64,000 bases of DNA from Nucisporomicrobium flavum (GCF_016464385.1 NZ_JADMLH010000028.1:1-64000); one strand, 5' to 3'; shown: positions 49,014 to 58,814, counted from the first letter of the stretch. Made by a program: numbers and translations. Notes: generated by a model not told the origin, from the sequence alone.

Positions 49014-51008
49014 TCAACGCCCTGCTCGGCACCCTTGGCAGCCACCACGACGACACCGGCTGCTCCCCTCGGGGGGATGCGGCGGCCCGACGACCGGGGA
49101 AGAGCGGCCCCGCGCGGCGGCCGCGGCGGCGAGCGGTGCCACCAGGCCGGCTGCCGGGAGGGCGGCGAGGGCGAGGACGGCGAAGCCGGTGAGGCCGTCG
49201 GGGAGCCATGCCACGGCGAGGTCGGCCAGGGCCGGGAGGGAGATGGAGGTGTCGCGCGTACCGAGCGAGGTGTACCGGGCGGCGATCAGCCCCGGTAGCC
49301 ACAGCGTGATCAGTATTGCGCCGTGGGCGGCGACCAGGATCGATGCCGGACGCGGCCGGCGGCCTCGCGTCGTACGGTGCCAGGACCAGGCTGTGAGCAG
49401 GAGCAGCAGGACGCTGGCGAGGGCGCCCGCGGCCACCAGGAGCGGCCACCGCCAGCCGTCGGCGTACGGTGTCAGCGGGGCCAGCCGGGTGTCGGCCGGC
49501 GTGACCAGCTCCCCGACCACCAGCCCGGCGGCCAGCGCGAGTGCCAGGGCGAGCGCGTGGCGTACGGCCTCACGTCGCGGTGCGGTCGCGGCGATCCGTG
49601 TCACACCGACCGCCAGGCCCGCGCCCAGCGGAACGGTGATCAGGACCGCCAGCGCCGGGTACACGCTCATGGCCTCGCTCCAGATCCTTTCCACGGCGAG
49701 GTCGCCCCGGGCCAGCAGGATCTTCTTGATCTGGACGCTGGTCTCGTTCAGCCAGACCGGCAAAACGAGCATGACGGCCACGCTCAGGGCGAACATGCCG
49801 CCGGGGCTGAACTCGAACCGGTACTGGTCATGCTGGAGGGCGAGGTACCGGTCCGCCGGTGCGGGGTGGACGCGTACGAGACGCCGCCACAGGTGGCCGG
49901 GGCCTCGCCGGGTTCGCGCGTCGGGGAGGGCTTCGTCGGCTTTCCAGCCGACGGGTGCGTCGTGTTCCGCCACGGCCCGGCGGAGGAGCTGTTCGAGCGG
50001 CTGACCGTACGCGGCGGCGGCGAAGCGATCGGCGTAGATCTCACGAGTCTGCAGCACGCCGTTCCGGGCCAGGTAGATCACCGCGGTGAGGGCGGCCATG
50101 TGCAGCCAGGCACCGAGGCTGGCTGAGCGCGTACCGAAGAAAAGGTCTTCCGTGCCGGTCCAGTCCGGGACCAGGAAGAGCGTCGGGGTGACCACGACGA
50201 GCAGGTACGCGTACCACAACGCCACGGTGAGCCCGCCCAGGTCCACATCGCGGTTGTGCAGGTGGCCCAGCTCGTGCGCGACCACGGCCCGGAAGCCGTC
50301 GGGGTCGACCCGGTGCAGCCGGAGCACACCTCGGTTGAGCGCCACGTACCGGCGGCCCACGTGCCCGAACGCCACTCCGTCCACCCGCGGGTCCAGCGGA
50401 TGCACCAGGAAGCGGGCGCGTAACCCGGCGGCCGCCGCCATGCTGCGTACCTCGGCGGTGACCTCGGTGGGAGCCACCTGGGCGAGGGGCAGAAGCCGCC
50501 GGCTGCGGATCCGCCAGTGCGGCATCAGCCCGTACAACAGCAGGCCCGCGGCGGCCACGGCGGCGGGCAGGGCGTACTCCAGCCGATCCCCGAAGGGCAG
50601 CGGCGTCCGGAAGCAGTCCGGCTGGCGCCGCCGCAGCTCGTCGCGGGTCAGCGTGGGCAGCAGCAGAAGCCAGGTCGTCTGCTCGGCCGGTGAGCCGACG
50701 CCTGACGTGGGCGCCCACGGCGTCCGGACCGGCGAAGCGAGCCCATCGAGCATGGCCTGCCGCTGGTGGTCGCCGATCAGTTCGTACCGGATGGCCACCA
50801 GCGTGCGGTGACAGGCGCTGCCCTCGTCGAGCCAGGGCTGACTGGCATCGCGCCACAGCGATCCGATGCCCGCCGTGACCGTCAGCATCAGCATCACCAG
50901 GACCGCGAACCGGGCCGTGGTACTCGACGACCACGGCCCGGTGCCGGGAACGGTCCGCCGCTCCGCTGCCGGCCCGGCGGGCGGGCCGTGCAGGGGCGGG
51001 GCTGACAT
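49014..51008 (-). CDS. M48-family membrane metalloprotease
   Basis: 664 aa. Zinc motif HELGH at about 245-249 with the third ligand Glu in REIYADRFAAAAYG. Membrane helices near 33-50, 145-165, 265-285, 305-325 and several in the C-terminal half (HALALALALAAGLVVG, LLVAAGALASVLLLLLTAW). Resembles HtpX/Ste24-type proteases facing the cytoplasm. The C-terminal tail is basic with several Cys. Starts 5 nt after the upstream gene, so they form an operon. Confidence 0.8.
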   Translation of the reverse strand: MSAPPLHGPPAGPAAERRTVPGTGPWSSSTTARFAVLVMLMLTVTAGIGSLWRDASQPWLDEGSACHRTLVAIRYELIGDHQRQAMLDGLASPVRTPWAPTSGVGSPAEQTTWLLLLPTLTRDELRRRQPDCFRTPLPFGDRLEYALPAAVAAAGLLLYGLMPHWRIRSRRLLPLAQVAPTEVTAEVRSMAAAAGLRARFLVHPLDPRVDGVAFGHVGRRYVALNRGVLRLHRVDPDGFRAVVAHELGHLHNRDVDLGGLTVALWYAYLLVVVTPTLFLVPDWTGTEDLFFGTRSASLGAWLHMAALTAVIYLARNGVLQTREIYADRFAAAAYGQPLEQLLRRAVAEHDAPVGWKADEALPDARTRRGPGHLWRRLVRVHPAPADRYLALQHDQYRFEFSPGGMFALSVAVMLVLPVWLNETSVQIKKILLARGDLAVERIWSEAMSVYPALAVLITVPLGAGLAVGVTRIAATAPRREAVRHALALALALAAGLVVGELVTPADTRLAPLTPYADGWRWPLLVAAGALASVLLLLLTAWSWHRTTRGRRPRPASILVAAHGAILITLWLPGLIAARYTSLGTRDTSISLPALADLAVAWLPDGLTGFAVLALAALPAAGLVAPLAAAAAARGRSSPVVGPPHPPEGSSRCRRGGCQGCRAGR

Positions 51009-51013
51009 CCCGC

Positions 51014-51577
51014 TCAGCCGTCCAGCTTCGGGGAAGGGCCGGCGCTGGGCGCATCCGTCCCGACCACGCCGTCGGCGGCGACCGCCTCGGCGCCCCCGCC
51101 GAGAACCAGGCGCCCGACGATGGCCTCGGCGATCACCGTCGCGGTGGGTTCGGCCACGCCTGCGCCCCGAGCGGCGGCGCTCGCGGCGTCGCGGACGCGC
51201 TCGAGATCGGCGACGGACAACGCTACGACGGTGGCGGCCTTGCCGCTCGTGCGGCGCCGGCGCAGCCGACCGGTCAGCCTCCCCCAGAACCCGGCACTGA
51301 GCTGCTCGGCACCGGTCGACAGGAACACCCCGGCTCCGGCCGACGCCGCAGCCAGCGCCACCTCCGTCACCGTGTGCAGCGTGAGCTCGAGTCCGGAACT
51401 CAAGACGTCGCGGTGCCGGAAAGCCGGCCAGCCACGGCGCCGGAACAAAGCGCCGGCCGTACGGTCGAACAGCGCCAACTCCTCGGGCGCCACCTCGGTC
51501 ACCGCGGCCCGGGCCAGCCGGAGCACCAGCTGACGATGCCGGCGACCAATCACGTAGCGCTGCACAGGGGACGACAC
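51014..51577 (-). CDS. Hypothetical partner of the M48 protease
   Basis: 187 aa. Helical N-terminus (HRQLVLRLARAAVTEVAPEE), a hydrophobic stretch LTLHTVTEVALAAASAGAGV, and an Ala-rich C-terminal helix (VADLERVRDAASAAARGAG). No family recognised. GTG start at 51577 with an AACAAT box six bases upstream. Its tight linkage to the protease suggests a regulator or substrate. Confidence 0.6.
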   Translation of the reverse strand: MSSPVQRYVIGRRHRQLVLRLARAAVTEVAPEELALFDRTAGALFRRRGWPAFRHRDVLSSGLELTLHTVTEVALAAASAGAGVFLSTGAEQLSAGFWGRLTGRLRRRRTSGKAATVVALSVADLERVRDAASAAARGAGVAEPTATVIAEAIVGRLVLGGGAEAVAADGVVGTDAPSAGPSPKLDG

Positions 51578-51770
51578 GCGGTCATTGTTGCAGTTCGGAT
51601 CACGTACCCACCAAAGGAGACCGCCCCCGGACGCGGTGGCAGCTCCGGCGGCCCGCGCTCCACGAGCTTCTTCGCATCAGTCCACCATCAGCGAACGGTT
51701 GTGAGACACGCCTTAGTTGGCCGCTTCTCGGCACTCGACGGTGTCGTCGCCGGGGCGTTCGCGCCTGCGA

Positions 51771-52256
51771 CTACTCCTTGATCCCAGCGCGGAAGCCGCC
51801 TTCTCCGCGGGAGATCTCCAGTTCGCCGGACGCCGGGAGAGTCAGGAACCCGCAGCCTTGAATCACCTCGCCGCCCCCGATATCGGCCGATTCGAGATGG
51901 CAGAGGAGGTATTCGCCTTCCTTGGCGGGTAGGACGAACTCGCCGTCATCGTCGAGGGGGGCGACCACGCCACCGGCCCGGGTCACCTGGTCGCGATTGA
52001 GCTGCGCAGCCATGTACGGCAGGTCTTGCTGGCCGATCGGCTTGTTGCCGGTGGTGCTCCACAGGTCGTCGACGGCTGCGGCCGGTACGGCGATGATCCA
52101 GCCTTCGTCGATCGGTGAATCACCGCGCCCGGTGTCGTCCACGGCGACCGCTTTGCCGGTCAGGCCGTCGTGTGACGGGCCGGTGCATGCCGCCACCAGA
52201 GGTGCGAGCAGCAGCACCGCCGCTGTTCGCACCACCAAGGACGTCAGGAACTGCAT
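51771..52256 (-). CDS. Lipoprotein of unknown function
   Basis: 161 aa. A lipoprotein signal ends in the lipobox VAAC (LLLAPLVAACTG), so it is anchored outside the membrane. The mature part has IDEGWIIAVPAAAVDDLWS and AKEGEYLLCHLES, possibly a small beta domain. Its start overlaps the end of the short fragment at 52244-52435 by 13 nt. Confidence 0.7.
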   Translation of the reverse strand: MQFLTSLVVRTAAVLLLAPLVAACTGPSHDGLTGKAVAVDDTGRGDSPIDEGWIIAVPAAAVDDLWSTTGNKPIGQQDLPYMAAQLNRDQVTRAGGVVAPLDDDGEFVLPAKEGEYLLCHLESADIGGGEVIQGCGFLTLPASGELEISRGEGGFRAGIKE

Positions 52257-52435
52257 GTCAGGGTGAACTTCGCGTCGTACGTGGACCCGTCGACCAGCGT
52301 GATCCGGAAGACCTGGGTGGTTGTCGCCCATGTCTTGGGAGTCTGCACGTTGAGGTGCCAGGACGGGCCGGACTTGGCCGTCTCGTAGCTCGCCCGCGTG
52401 GTTGAGGAACCTGGCCGCGGTGACGGTGCCGGCAT
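52244..52435 (-). pseudogene. Short fragment, C-terminal part of a secreted-type protein
   Basis: 63 codons, of which about 45 read like a real beta-rich domain end (WHLNVQTPKTWATTTQVFRI, TYDAKFTLTCSS). No signal peptide or recognised family. Probably the remnant of a longer gene whose N-terminus is lost, or a very small gene coupled to the lipoprotein. Confidence 0.35.
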
Positions 52436-52479
52436 TCACGCCCGAGCCGGAGACCGGCTCGGCGGGAACTCCGCACCGG

Positions 52480-53349
52480 TCATGCGTTCTTACCTGGGAA
52501 CCTGCGGGCGACAGGCTTTCGCGCAGTGGTACGCAGGCTAACCTTCCGTTCCTCGGCCGGCGCTCCGGCCGCGGGTGGCTGCTCCGAAGCCCGATAGGTG
52601 AGGGCGGCTCGCCTGACCTGCTCGTCGGCGTCGGCCATGAGAGCCTCGCGGATGTGCTGCGGTGTGCGGTCGGAGGTGGCCATCGCCTTTCGTACGTCGG
52701 CAGACCGGTCGTCCAGCAGGGCACGAAGGTCGGCTTCTTCGAGGTCGAGGGCGCTCACCAGCGTGGCCCGGATCTCAGGGGAGAAGTCCGTGGCGAGTCG
52801 GTGCCGCTGCTCCGGGCTGGTCCACTCGTTGACGGCGAGGCCCTTGCGCACGCGTACGGCGCGGTCCTCCAGCAGGGCATCGATGATCTCGGGAATGGCG
52901 GTGTGCGTGGCCAGCCGCTCGCGAACCTCGGACGAGGCGTCCCCGACGAGTTCGGCGGCGGAGTCGGGCTCGAGCGCGGGCATCTCGGCGAGCAGGCCCC
53001 GCAGCTCCTTGTCCTGGGCCTTCAGCATGACGCCCCGGATGCGCTCGTCGCAGGACGGGTTCGTGGCGACGGCCCAGCGCACCCGCCGGTCGGCGTCGCC
53101 GAGCAGGCGCAGCAGGTTGCCCTGCGAAGCGGCGGCGTTGCGCGCGACGATCTCCCGGACCCCACGGTCCCGGTCACGGGTGAGGGCGCGCAGCATCTGC
53201 GCCGTGGCGTCGGGGCGGGCGGCCAGCGCAGCACGCACCTGCACCGACGGGTCCGCGACCATGCTGTACAGCTTCTCCTGCGAGGTCTTGCGATTGCGCG
53301 CGAGGGCGACCCGCTGTTCGACACTGCCGGTCACACTCTGATCTGCCAT
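52480..53349 (-). CDS. Leucine-rich-repeat-variant/HEAT-like repeat protein
   Basis: 289 aa. About eight degenerate repeats of ~24 residues of the type SxxVRxxLAxxxDxxxxxLxxLxxD (for example DPSVQVRAALAARPD, DADRRVRWAVATNPS, DASSEVRERLATHTA, DRSADVRKAMATSDR). This is the LRV/HEAT-like solenoid used for protein binding. Leaderless start at 53349 (GAGAAT box). Target unknown. Confidence 0.75.
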   Translation of the reverse strand: MADQSVTGSVEQRVALARNRKTSQEKLYSMVADPSVQVRAALAARPDATAQMLRALTRDRDRGVREIVARNAAASQGNLLRLLGDADRRVRWAVATNPSCDERIRGVMLKAQDKELRGLLAEMPALEPDSAAELVGDASSEVRERLATHTAIPEIIDALLEDRAVRVRKGLAVNEWTSPEQRHRLATDFSPEIRATLVSALDLEEADLRALLDDRSADVRKAMATSDRTPQHIREALMADADEQVRRAALTYRASEQPPAAGAPAEERKVSLRTTARKPVARRFPGKNA

Positions 53350-53350
53350 G

Positions 53351-53365
53351 GTGGGATTCTCCCAC
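53351..53365. promoter_or_regulatory. Palindrome over a leaderless -10 box
   Basis: GTGGGATTCTCCCAC is a near-perfect palindrome whose minus strand includes GAGAAT, six bases before the ATG at 53349. A repressor site is likely. Confidence 0.4.
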
Positions 53366-53464
53366 GGGCCGTGCCGACGGCTTGCAGTGAGCAGCCCCGG
53401 GGAAACCGATCACCGAGGACGAAGAACGCGTACGGATACCGCCGTCGGCGACCTGCCTGGCGAC

Positions 53465-54310
53465 TCAGCGGAAGCTGAAGACCTGGTCGGTGGCGAGGTC
53501 GAGGAGCAGGTTGCCGTCGTCGCCGACCCACATCCCGCCCAGCCGATGGATCTCCATGTACCACACGGACAGATCGCTACCGTCGTTGACGCTCGAGCCC
53601 GCGAAGGTGGCGCTGATGTTCGAATCCATCATCGTGCCGCCGAAGTGCACGTGCGAGAACCGCTCTTGCACGTCGGTGTAGACATCGTCGTCCATCTCGA
53701 TGAGGTCTACGTAACCGGTATGCCCCGGTGCGCGGCCGGCGTTGGGATCATCGGCACGCTCGACGAGCCACAGGTCACCGAAGCGGCCGAACCGGTCCCG
53801 CTCATCGCTCGGCCAGTCACTTTCGTCGGCCGCCAGCTGAAGGCCCTGGCGTGGACGTTCCGTCCGTGGACCGGTGAATTCGGCGGCGGTGAGCCAGAGC
53901 GCGGCGTAGAAGAAGCCGGTGTCCGGGTCGCGGACGACGCTCGCATGCGGATGCGGGCGGGCGGCGGCGACGTCGTCCCAGAACGGGTCGTCCGGGTGCG
54001 CGACGTGGGACAGATCGCCCGCGAGGCCTGCAGCGAAGCCGGCCGGGGCGGGCATCATGCCGTCCCCGTCCGGCCAGTCGAAGACCGCGATGGCGACGAG
54101 GTCGGCGCTGCGGCGCCGGTACTCGGGCGGCAGGCCGATGGTCGCGTCGTGTACGAAGGGCTGCCCGGTTCTCGGTGAGCGAGGCCAGGCAGCCGGGGTG
54201 ATCGCGGGTCCGGCCGGACCGGCCCATCCGGCGGGCTGCGGAGGCGGCCCGACCCTGTGGGCGGCCAGGGCACTCTCGTACGTTCCGGGCACCACGTCGT
54301 ACGCCTTCAC
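53465..54310 (-). CDS. Hypothetical cytosolic protein
   Basis: 281 aa, rich in Asp and Trp. Segments such as LVAIAVFDWPDGDGMMPAP, GFFYAALWLTAAEFTG and SDLSVWYMEIHRLGGMWVGD suggest a globular fold but match no family I know. GTG at 54310 with GGAGG eight bases upstream. No neighbour gives a clue. Confidence 0.65.
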   Translation of the reverse strand: MKAYDVVPGTYESALAAHRVGPPPQPAGWAGPAGPAITPAAWPRSPRTGQPFVHDATIGLPPEYRRRSADLVAIAVFDWPDGDGMMPAPAGFAAGLAGDLSHVAHPDDPFWDDVAAARPHPHASVVRDPDTGFFYAALWLTAAEFTGPRTERPRQGLQLAADESDWPSDERDRFGRFGDLWLVERADDPNAGRAPGHTGYVDLIEMDDDVYTDVQERFSHVHFGGTMMDSNISATFAGSSVNDGSDLSVWYMEIHRLGGMWVGDDGNLLLDLATDQVFSFR

Positions 54311-54404
54311 AACTACGTCCTCCGTGGGTCGGCAGGGCGGCGATACGCAGCCGTGTCCCCCGGACACGCTCGCCGTCACGTTGGTCGGGTCAGGGCGGCG
54401 CAAG

Positions 54405-54923
54405 CTATCCGGGCTGGTCATTGAGGCTCTGGCGGGCTGAGGCGAGCACGATCGGGTCCTCGCATCCTCGGGCGTACCCGGCGATCCGTCGGCGGATGTC
54501 GCGGCCGAGCAGCCACCCACCGATCCGCTCGGCGGCCGGGCGCAGCACGGCAGGCCGGCACCGGAAGTTGTATCGCCAGGTGGCAACGGTGTGGCCGGGC
54601 TGGTCCGGTGCGGGCGCGAAACGCCAGCCGCCGCCGAACATCTCGAAGAACCACGGCCCGCGCACCATCTTCATGCCGACGTTGGTGGGCGGGTGGAACG
54701 ACACGTACTCGCTGATCATCGTGATGCCGTGCCGCGACCGGGTGAAGGTGCGTACGCCCTTGCCAGGCCGGGTGGCGCCATCGATGAAATGCTGCTCCCG
54801 CACGAACGGATCCCACCGGTACCGCACCGGTACGGTGGTCTGCGACACGGCGAAAGCGACATCCGGCGGCACGGGGACGACGATGGTCGCCTCAATGACA
54901 GGCACACCGCCATCCTCGCCCAT
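54405..54923 (-). CDS. SRPBCC (START-like) lipid or polyketide-cyclase fold protein
   Basis: 172 aa. VIEATIVVPVPPDVAFAVSQ with RWDPFVREQHFIDGA and a closing helix (RDIRRRIAGYARGCEDPIV) match the SRPBCC helix-grip fold that binds hydrophobic ligands. Start uncertain: ATG 54923, GTG 54905, or codons further upstream; the last overlap the divergent gene's start. Confidence 0.7.
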   Translation of the reverse strand: MGEDGGVPVIEATIVVPVPPDVAFAVSQTTVPVRYRWDPFVREQHFIDGATRPGKGVRTFTRSRHGITMISEYVSFHPPTNVGMKMVRGPWFFEMFGGGWRFAPAPDQPGHTVATWRYNFRCRPAVLRPAAERIGGWLLGRDIRRRIAGYARGCEDPIVLASARQSLNDQPG

Positions 54924-55029
54924 CCACAGCCGTTCAGGCCCGGCGACGTCAACCGCCGTCACACTGCCACCGCCCGCCCGACGCCGTCCCGCTGCCCGAA
55001 TACTTGCCCTGACCTGCTCAAATGAGGCC

Positions 55030-55959
55030 ATGATCGAGAATATCGAAGCGCGGCTCGTCGAGGTTGCCGCCCTGGTCCGGGAGGCCGAGCTGCTCCGAAG
55101 CCGGCGCGCCGAGCTGGACCGACGTCACGCCGAGCACGCGGCCGCCGTGACCGAGCTGCGGCGGAGCTGGGCCGGCGAGGTCCGCGACGTGGAACGGCTG
55201 GAGAGCGTTTCGCTGTCCCGAGTCCTGGTCGCATTGCGCGGCACGTACTCCGAGGAGATGTCCCGTGAGCGGGCGGAGGCGGATGCGGCCCGCTACCGGG
55301 TCGCCGAGGCTGAGAGCCGGCTGGCCGCGATCCAGACGGAACGCGCGGCGGTCGAGGCTCGGCTGACCGCCCTGGCCGATGTACCGGCCCGGTACGCCGC
55401 GGCGATCGACGACAAGGAGCGCCACCTGCTCGACAGCGGCGATCCCCAGGTCGCCCGCCTGCTGGCGCTGGCGGACGAGCGCGGCCGGGTCGAGGCGGAG
55501 CTGCGCGAACTGCACGAGGCGGTCAGGGCGGCCGAAGCGGCGCTCGGCGCTCTAGGAGAGCTGCGACGTCAGCTCGACCTGGCGTCCAGCCGCCAGACGA
55601 CCGACAACCTGCTCGGCGGGGCAGTGTCCGTGAGCCAGCCGCACTGGCTCGACGCCGTGGGCTGGGCGGCGTCGAACGCCGACCGCTGCCTGGCCGTCCT
55701 GCACGCCGAGCTTACCGACGTGGGCCTGGCCCAGCCGCTGGGCAACGTCCCGCGCCCGATCACGCGGCCGGCCGGCTTCCAGGCGGTGTTCTTCTCGAAC
55801 ATGCTCATCCGGGAACAGATCAACCGAGCGAGCCGCGACGCGGACGAGTCGCTCCAGCTGATCGCTGGGATACACCGGGAAGTTTCTGTACGCGCCCAGA
55901 CGGCCCGCGCTCGCTGGAACGCGCTGCACAGCGAACGGCAACAGCTCCTCACCACCTGA
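55030..55959 (+). CDS. Coiled-coil protein of unknown function
   Basis: 309 aa. Heptad-like charged helices from about 5 to 190 (ARLVEVAALVREAELLRSRR, AEADAARYRVAEAESRLAAI, EAELRELHEAVRAAEAALG), then a C-terminal part with SVSQPHWLDAVGWAASNADR. Looks like a scaffold or membrane-associated coiled coil, without membrane segment. Weak ribosome site. Confidence 0.6.
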   Translation: MIENIEARLVEVAALVREAELLRSRRAELDRRHAEHAAAVTELRRSWAGEVRDVERLESVSLSRVLVALRGTYSEEMSRERAEADAARYRVAEAESRLAAIQTERAAVEARLTALADVPARYAAAIDDKERHLLDSGDPQVARLLALADERGRVEAELRELHEAVRAAEAALGALGELRRQLDLASSRQTTDNLLGGAVSVSQPHWLDAVGWAASNADRCLAVLHAELTDVGLAQPLGNVPRPITRPAGFQAVFFSNMLIREQINRASRDADESLQLIAGIHREVSVRAQTARARWNALHSERQQLLTT

Positions 55960-56089
55960 CACCGACACCTGCGGTTCGTTGCGATCTATCTACTCACGTG
56001 CGCAAGGGTGAGGGACTTAGGTTCCTTGCGGCGGGCGTTCGGGTCCGCCGGACCGATCTATGCGGGCGCTGTGGTGGCGATGGCGGGAG

Positions 56090-56923
56090 CTATTCCGGGC
56101 GGCGTCCCCATGCCGATATCAGAGGCGCGAGAGTGAGGTCGAGCTCGCCGGCGTTGATGGCGGCCAGGTGGGCGTCGATCTCGGCGTCGTCGGCCAGCCC
56201 TGCGGCGAGCAACTCGGCGCGGACCATGCGCACCGTCGCGGCCTCCAGCCGGTCGCAGGCTGCTCCGCCGACTGGAAAGAAGCCGGCCGCTGCGACATCG
56301 ACGAGGCCGGCCGTACGCAAGGCTCGCGGCAGCGTGCGGCCGTAACGCATGTCGGCGCCGCGGCGGGTCATCAGCTCCCGGACGGCGCGCCGCAGCCGGT
56401 TGGCGCGCTGCTGTGCCGGGCCGACCTCGTCGAGGCAGGCCAGCGGCTGCAGCTCGGTGTCGGCATCCTCGACCAACAGCCAGCCGCCGGGGCGCAGTGC
56501 CGCCACCATCGCCGCCAGCGCCCGGGCACGGTCGGGTACGTGGACGAGCACGAGCCTGGCGTGCACCAGATCAAACGTGCCTGGCTGCGGCGGCGGGTCC
56601 CTGACAATGTCGTGCTCAAGCACCTGGTACGTGCCGTGCCGGTCCAACCAGGCAGGATTGACGTCCGTGGCCAGCACGTGGCCGGTCGGTCCGACGGCCG
56701 CGGCGAGTGCCTCGGGAATGCTGGGGCCCCCGGCGCCGACTTCCCAGCAGCGCCAGCCCGCCGTCACTCCGAGCCGGTCGACATGCCCGCGTGTGACGCC
56801 GTCGAACAGCTCGGCCAGCCAGCTGAACCGCTCGCCCGCCTCCACCTTGGCGTTGTCGAGCAGGTAGCGGTGATCCGGGGTAGACCCAGGGGTACGCGGC
56901 GATGAGGGGCCGGGCGGGTTCAC
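56090..56923 (-). CDS. SAM-dependent methyltransferase
   Basis: 277 aa. Motif I WEVGAGGPSIPEALAAAVG, motif II HVLATDVNPAWLDR, then GTFDLVHARLVLVHVPDRA and ALRPGGWLLVEDAD. Class I fold, UbiE-like; substrate unknown. GTG start at 56923. Confidence 0.8.
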   Translation of the reverse strand: MNPPGPSSPRTPGSTPDHRYLLDNAKVEAGERFSWLAELFDGVTRGHVDRLGVTAGWRCWEVGAGGPSIPEALAAAVGPTGHVLATDVNPAWLDRHGTYQVLEHDIVRDPPPQPGTFDLVHARLVLVHVPDRARALAAMVAALRPGGWLLVEDADTELQPLACLDEVGPAQQRANRLRRAVRELMTRRGADMRYGRTLPRALRTAGLVDVAAAGFFPVGGAACDRLEAATVRMVRAELLAAGLADDAEIDAHLAAINAGELDLTLAPLISAWGRRPE

Positions 56924-57106
56924 CGGCCCGCCTGCGGTCGTGTCCGGCTCGAACGCGGGGCCGGCGAGGGCCGCGATGAACTCATTCCTACATCCTCACG
57001 ACCTACCGCGCGCCACGTCAGTGCGACACGAGATGAATCTAGACACAGCCCCACTCCAGCGAAGCAGGCCCGCCCTGATCGGTACGGCCTCCGTGCCTCG
57101 TCCCGG

Positions 57107-57793
57107 TCAGGGTCCGTTGTGGGGGCGGCGGCGTTGGACGCGGTGCGAGACGGCGTTGCGCAGTCGCTGACCGAGAGACGCTACATCGGTGTCGGCAGCT
57201 GAAACTCCAGGTGGATGGCGTTCACCTTTGATGGCCGGAACCGCGTGATCCCGGATCGCGGTGATCAGGTCGGCTGCCACGTCGTCGCTCGGGAATCCTG
57301 CCCAGACCGTCCACCAGTGGTCGCAGCCATGGTGGCTGATCGAACCGAGCCGGGCGGTCCAACCGGAGGAGGACGACGCCTCGCTGACGTCGGCGGTGAA
57401 TTTCACCCCCATCCACGTATTGCCCTGCGACTGCCGGAACGCAATTGTCCCCAGATGCCTCGGGGTCTGCAGGGTCAATCGGCGCCCCGAGCCGGTGAAA
57501 CCGAGCCGCCGCAGTTCAGGTACCACCGTTGTCCGCATCATGCTCACGTAGCCGTCCCGGGCCGACGGGCCAATCTGTGGCACGAAGCCCGGCTGCACCA
57601 GCCCGGTCGCCTTGTCCACCCGTGCGCCGAAATCCCCGAGGTGAGTGCCCGGCCTCCCTGTCACTGCCCGCCACACCGGACCGCCGTCAGCCACCGCTTT
57701 GACCCGAAAGCTGCCACCCGACCCGGGAAGCGTGTCCAGCCACCTCTGGACAGCCGCAGAAGCCGCGTCCTCCGTGTCGATCACGTCAGCCAT
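57107..57793 (-). CDS. DUF4304-like protein
   Basis: 228 aa. VPELRRLGFTGSGRRLTLQ, LGTIAFRQSQGNTWMGVKFT and WWTVWAGFPSDDVAADLITA follow the DUF4304 pattern (strand-helix fold seen in immunity-type and unknown proteins). ATG at 57793. Divergent from a methyltransferase. Confidence 0.6.
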   Translation of the reverse strand: MADVIDTEDAASAAVQRWLDTLPGSGGSFRVKAVADGGPVWRAVTGRPGTHLGDFGARVDKATGLVQPGFVPQIGPSARDGYVSMMRTTVVPELRRLGFTGSGRRLTLQTPRHLGTIAFRQSQGNTWMGVKFTADVSEASSSSGWTARLGSISHHGCDHWWTVWAGFPSDDVAADLITAIRDHAVPAIKGERHPPGVSAADTDVASLGQRLRNAVSHRVQRRRPHNGP

Positions 57794-57978
57794 TGTGCCC
57801 GTCCCCCACCAACCACACCCAACGACGCTCGCGACTCCGCGCTCAATGCTGATCCAACGGACTTCCCGGTCTGCCGCCGCAGTGGCGGCCTCTTCGATGC
57901 GGTGGACCGCGATGAGGCCGCAGCGGTCGTGCCAGCGCCCAAGAGCGAAATTTCGGTGGCCGCACTCACCTTGCCGAC

Positions 57979-57984
57979 TACAGT
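57979..57984 (+). promoter_or_regulatory. Leaderless -10 box TACAGT
   Basis: TACAGT, an 8-nt spacer and the ATG at 57993; no Shine-Dalgarno. Confidence 0.45.
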
Positions 57985-57992
57985 CTGCCGAC

Positions 57993-58814
57993 ATGATCGA
58001 TCCCGAGATCCTTGCGTATTACGAGCACGGGCTGGAACAAGAGCGATTGAGTGCCGATCAGCGGCGGATCGAGTTCCTGCGGATCTGGGACCTGCTGGAG
58101 CGGCACCTGCCCACAGCGCCTGCACGAGTACTGGATGTAGGCGGCGGAGCCGGCGTCTACGCGCTCCCGCTCGCCGCGGCCGGATACGAGGTGCACCTGA
58201 TCGATCCGGTGCCGCTGCACGTGGAACAGGCTGAGGCCGCTTCCCGCGCTGCGTCCGCTCCGTTGGCCAGTACCGCTGTCGGAGACGCGCGGGCGTTGGA
58301 CGTCGAAGAGGCCTCTGCGGATGCCGTCCTGCTCCTCGGGCCGCTTTACCATCTGACAGGCAGGGACGACCGGATCAAGGCGCTGCGAGAGGCCCGGCGG
58401 GTTCTTCGGCCGGGGGGTGTGGTCCTGGCGAAGGCGCTGTCCCGGTTCTACCCACTCTTCGAGGACATCGCCCTTGGCACACCGGTCGAGCAGGACGAAT
58501 TCGACAAGAACATCGCGTTCCTCGCCGACGGGCAGTACCGCAACCCTGGCGGCGACCCGACTCAGTTCACCACCTCCTACTTCCACCGACCTGAGGATCT
58601 CGCTGAGGAAGTGCAGGAGGCCGGCCTACAGATGCGCGCGCTCGTCGGCGCCAGCGGCAGCGTCAAACTGCTGCCGCAACTCCCCGAGCGGCTGAAAGAA
58701 CCCGAGCAACGCAAGCGGGTTCTCGATCTGCTGCGACTACTCGAGAGCGAACCATCGATCCTCGGAATGAGCCAGAACTTCGTCGCAATCGGTCAGGCAC
58801 CCAGCGCACCCTGA
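57993..58814 (+). CDS. SAM-dependent methyltransferase
   Basis: 273 aa. RVLDVGGGAGVYALPLAAAG, VHLIDPVPLHVEQAEAAS, DAVLLLGPLYHLTGRDDR and RVLRPGGVVLAKAL are typical class I motifs. It starts with YYEHGLEQERL, found in a subgroup of small-molecule methyltransferases. Substrate unknown. Confidence 0.8.
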   Translation: MIDPEILAYYEHGLEQERLSADQRRIEFLRIWDLLERHLPTAPARVLDVGGGAGVYALPLAAAGYEVHLIDPVPLHVEQAEAASRAASAPLASTAVGDARALDVEEASADAVLLLGPLYHLTGRDDRIKALREARRVLRPGGVVLAKALSRFYPLFEDIALGTPVEQDEFDKNIAFLADGQYRNPGGDPTQFTTSYFHRPEDLAEEVQEAGLQMRALVGASGSVKLLPQLPERLKEPEQRKRVLDLLRLLESEPSILGMSQNFVAIGQAPSAP

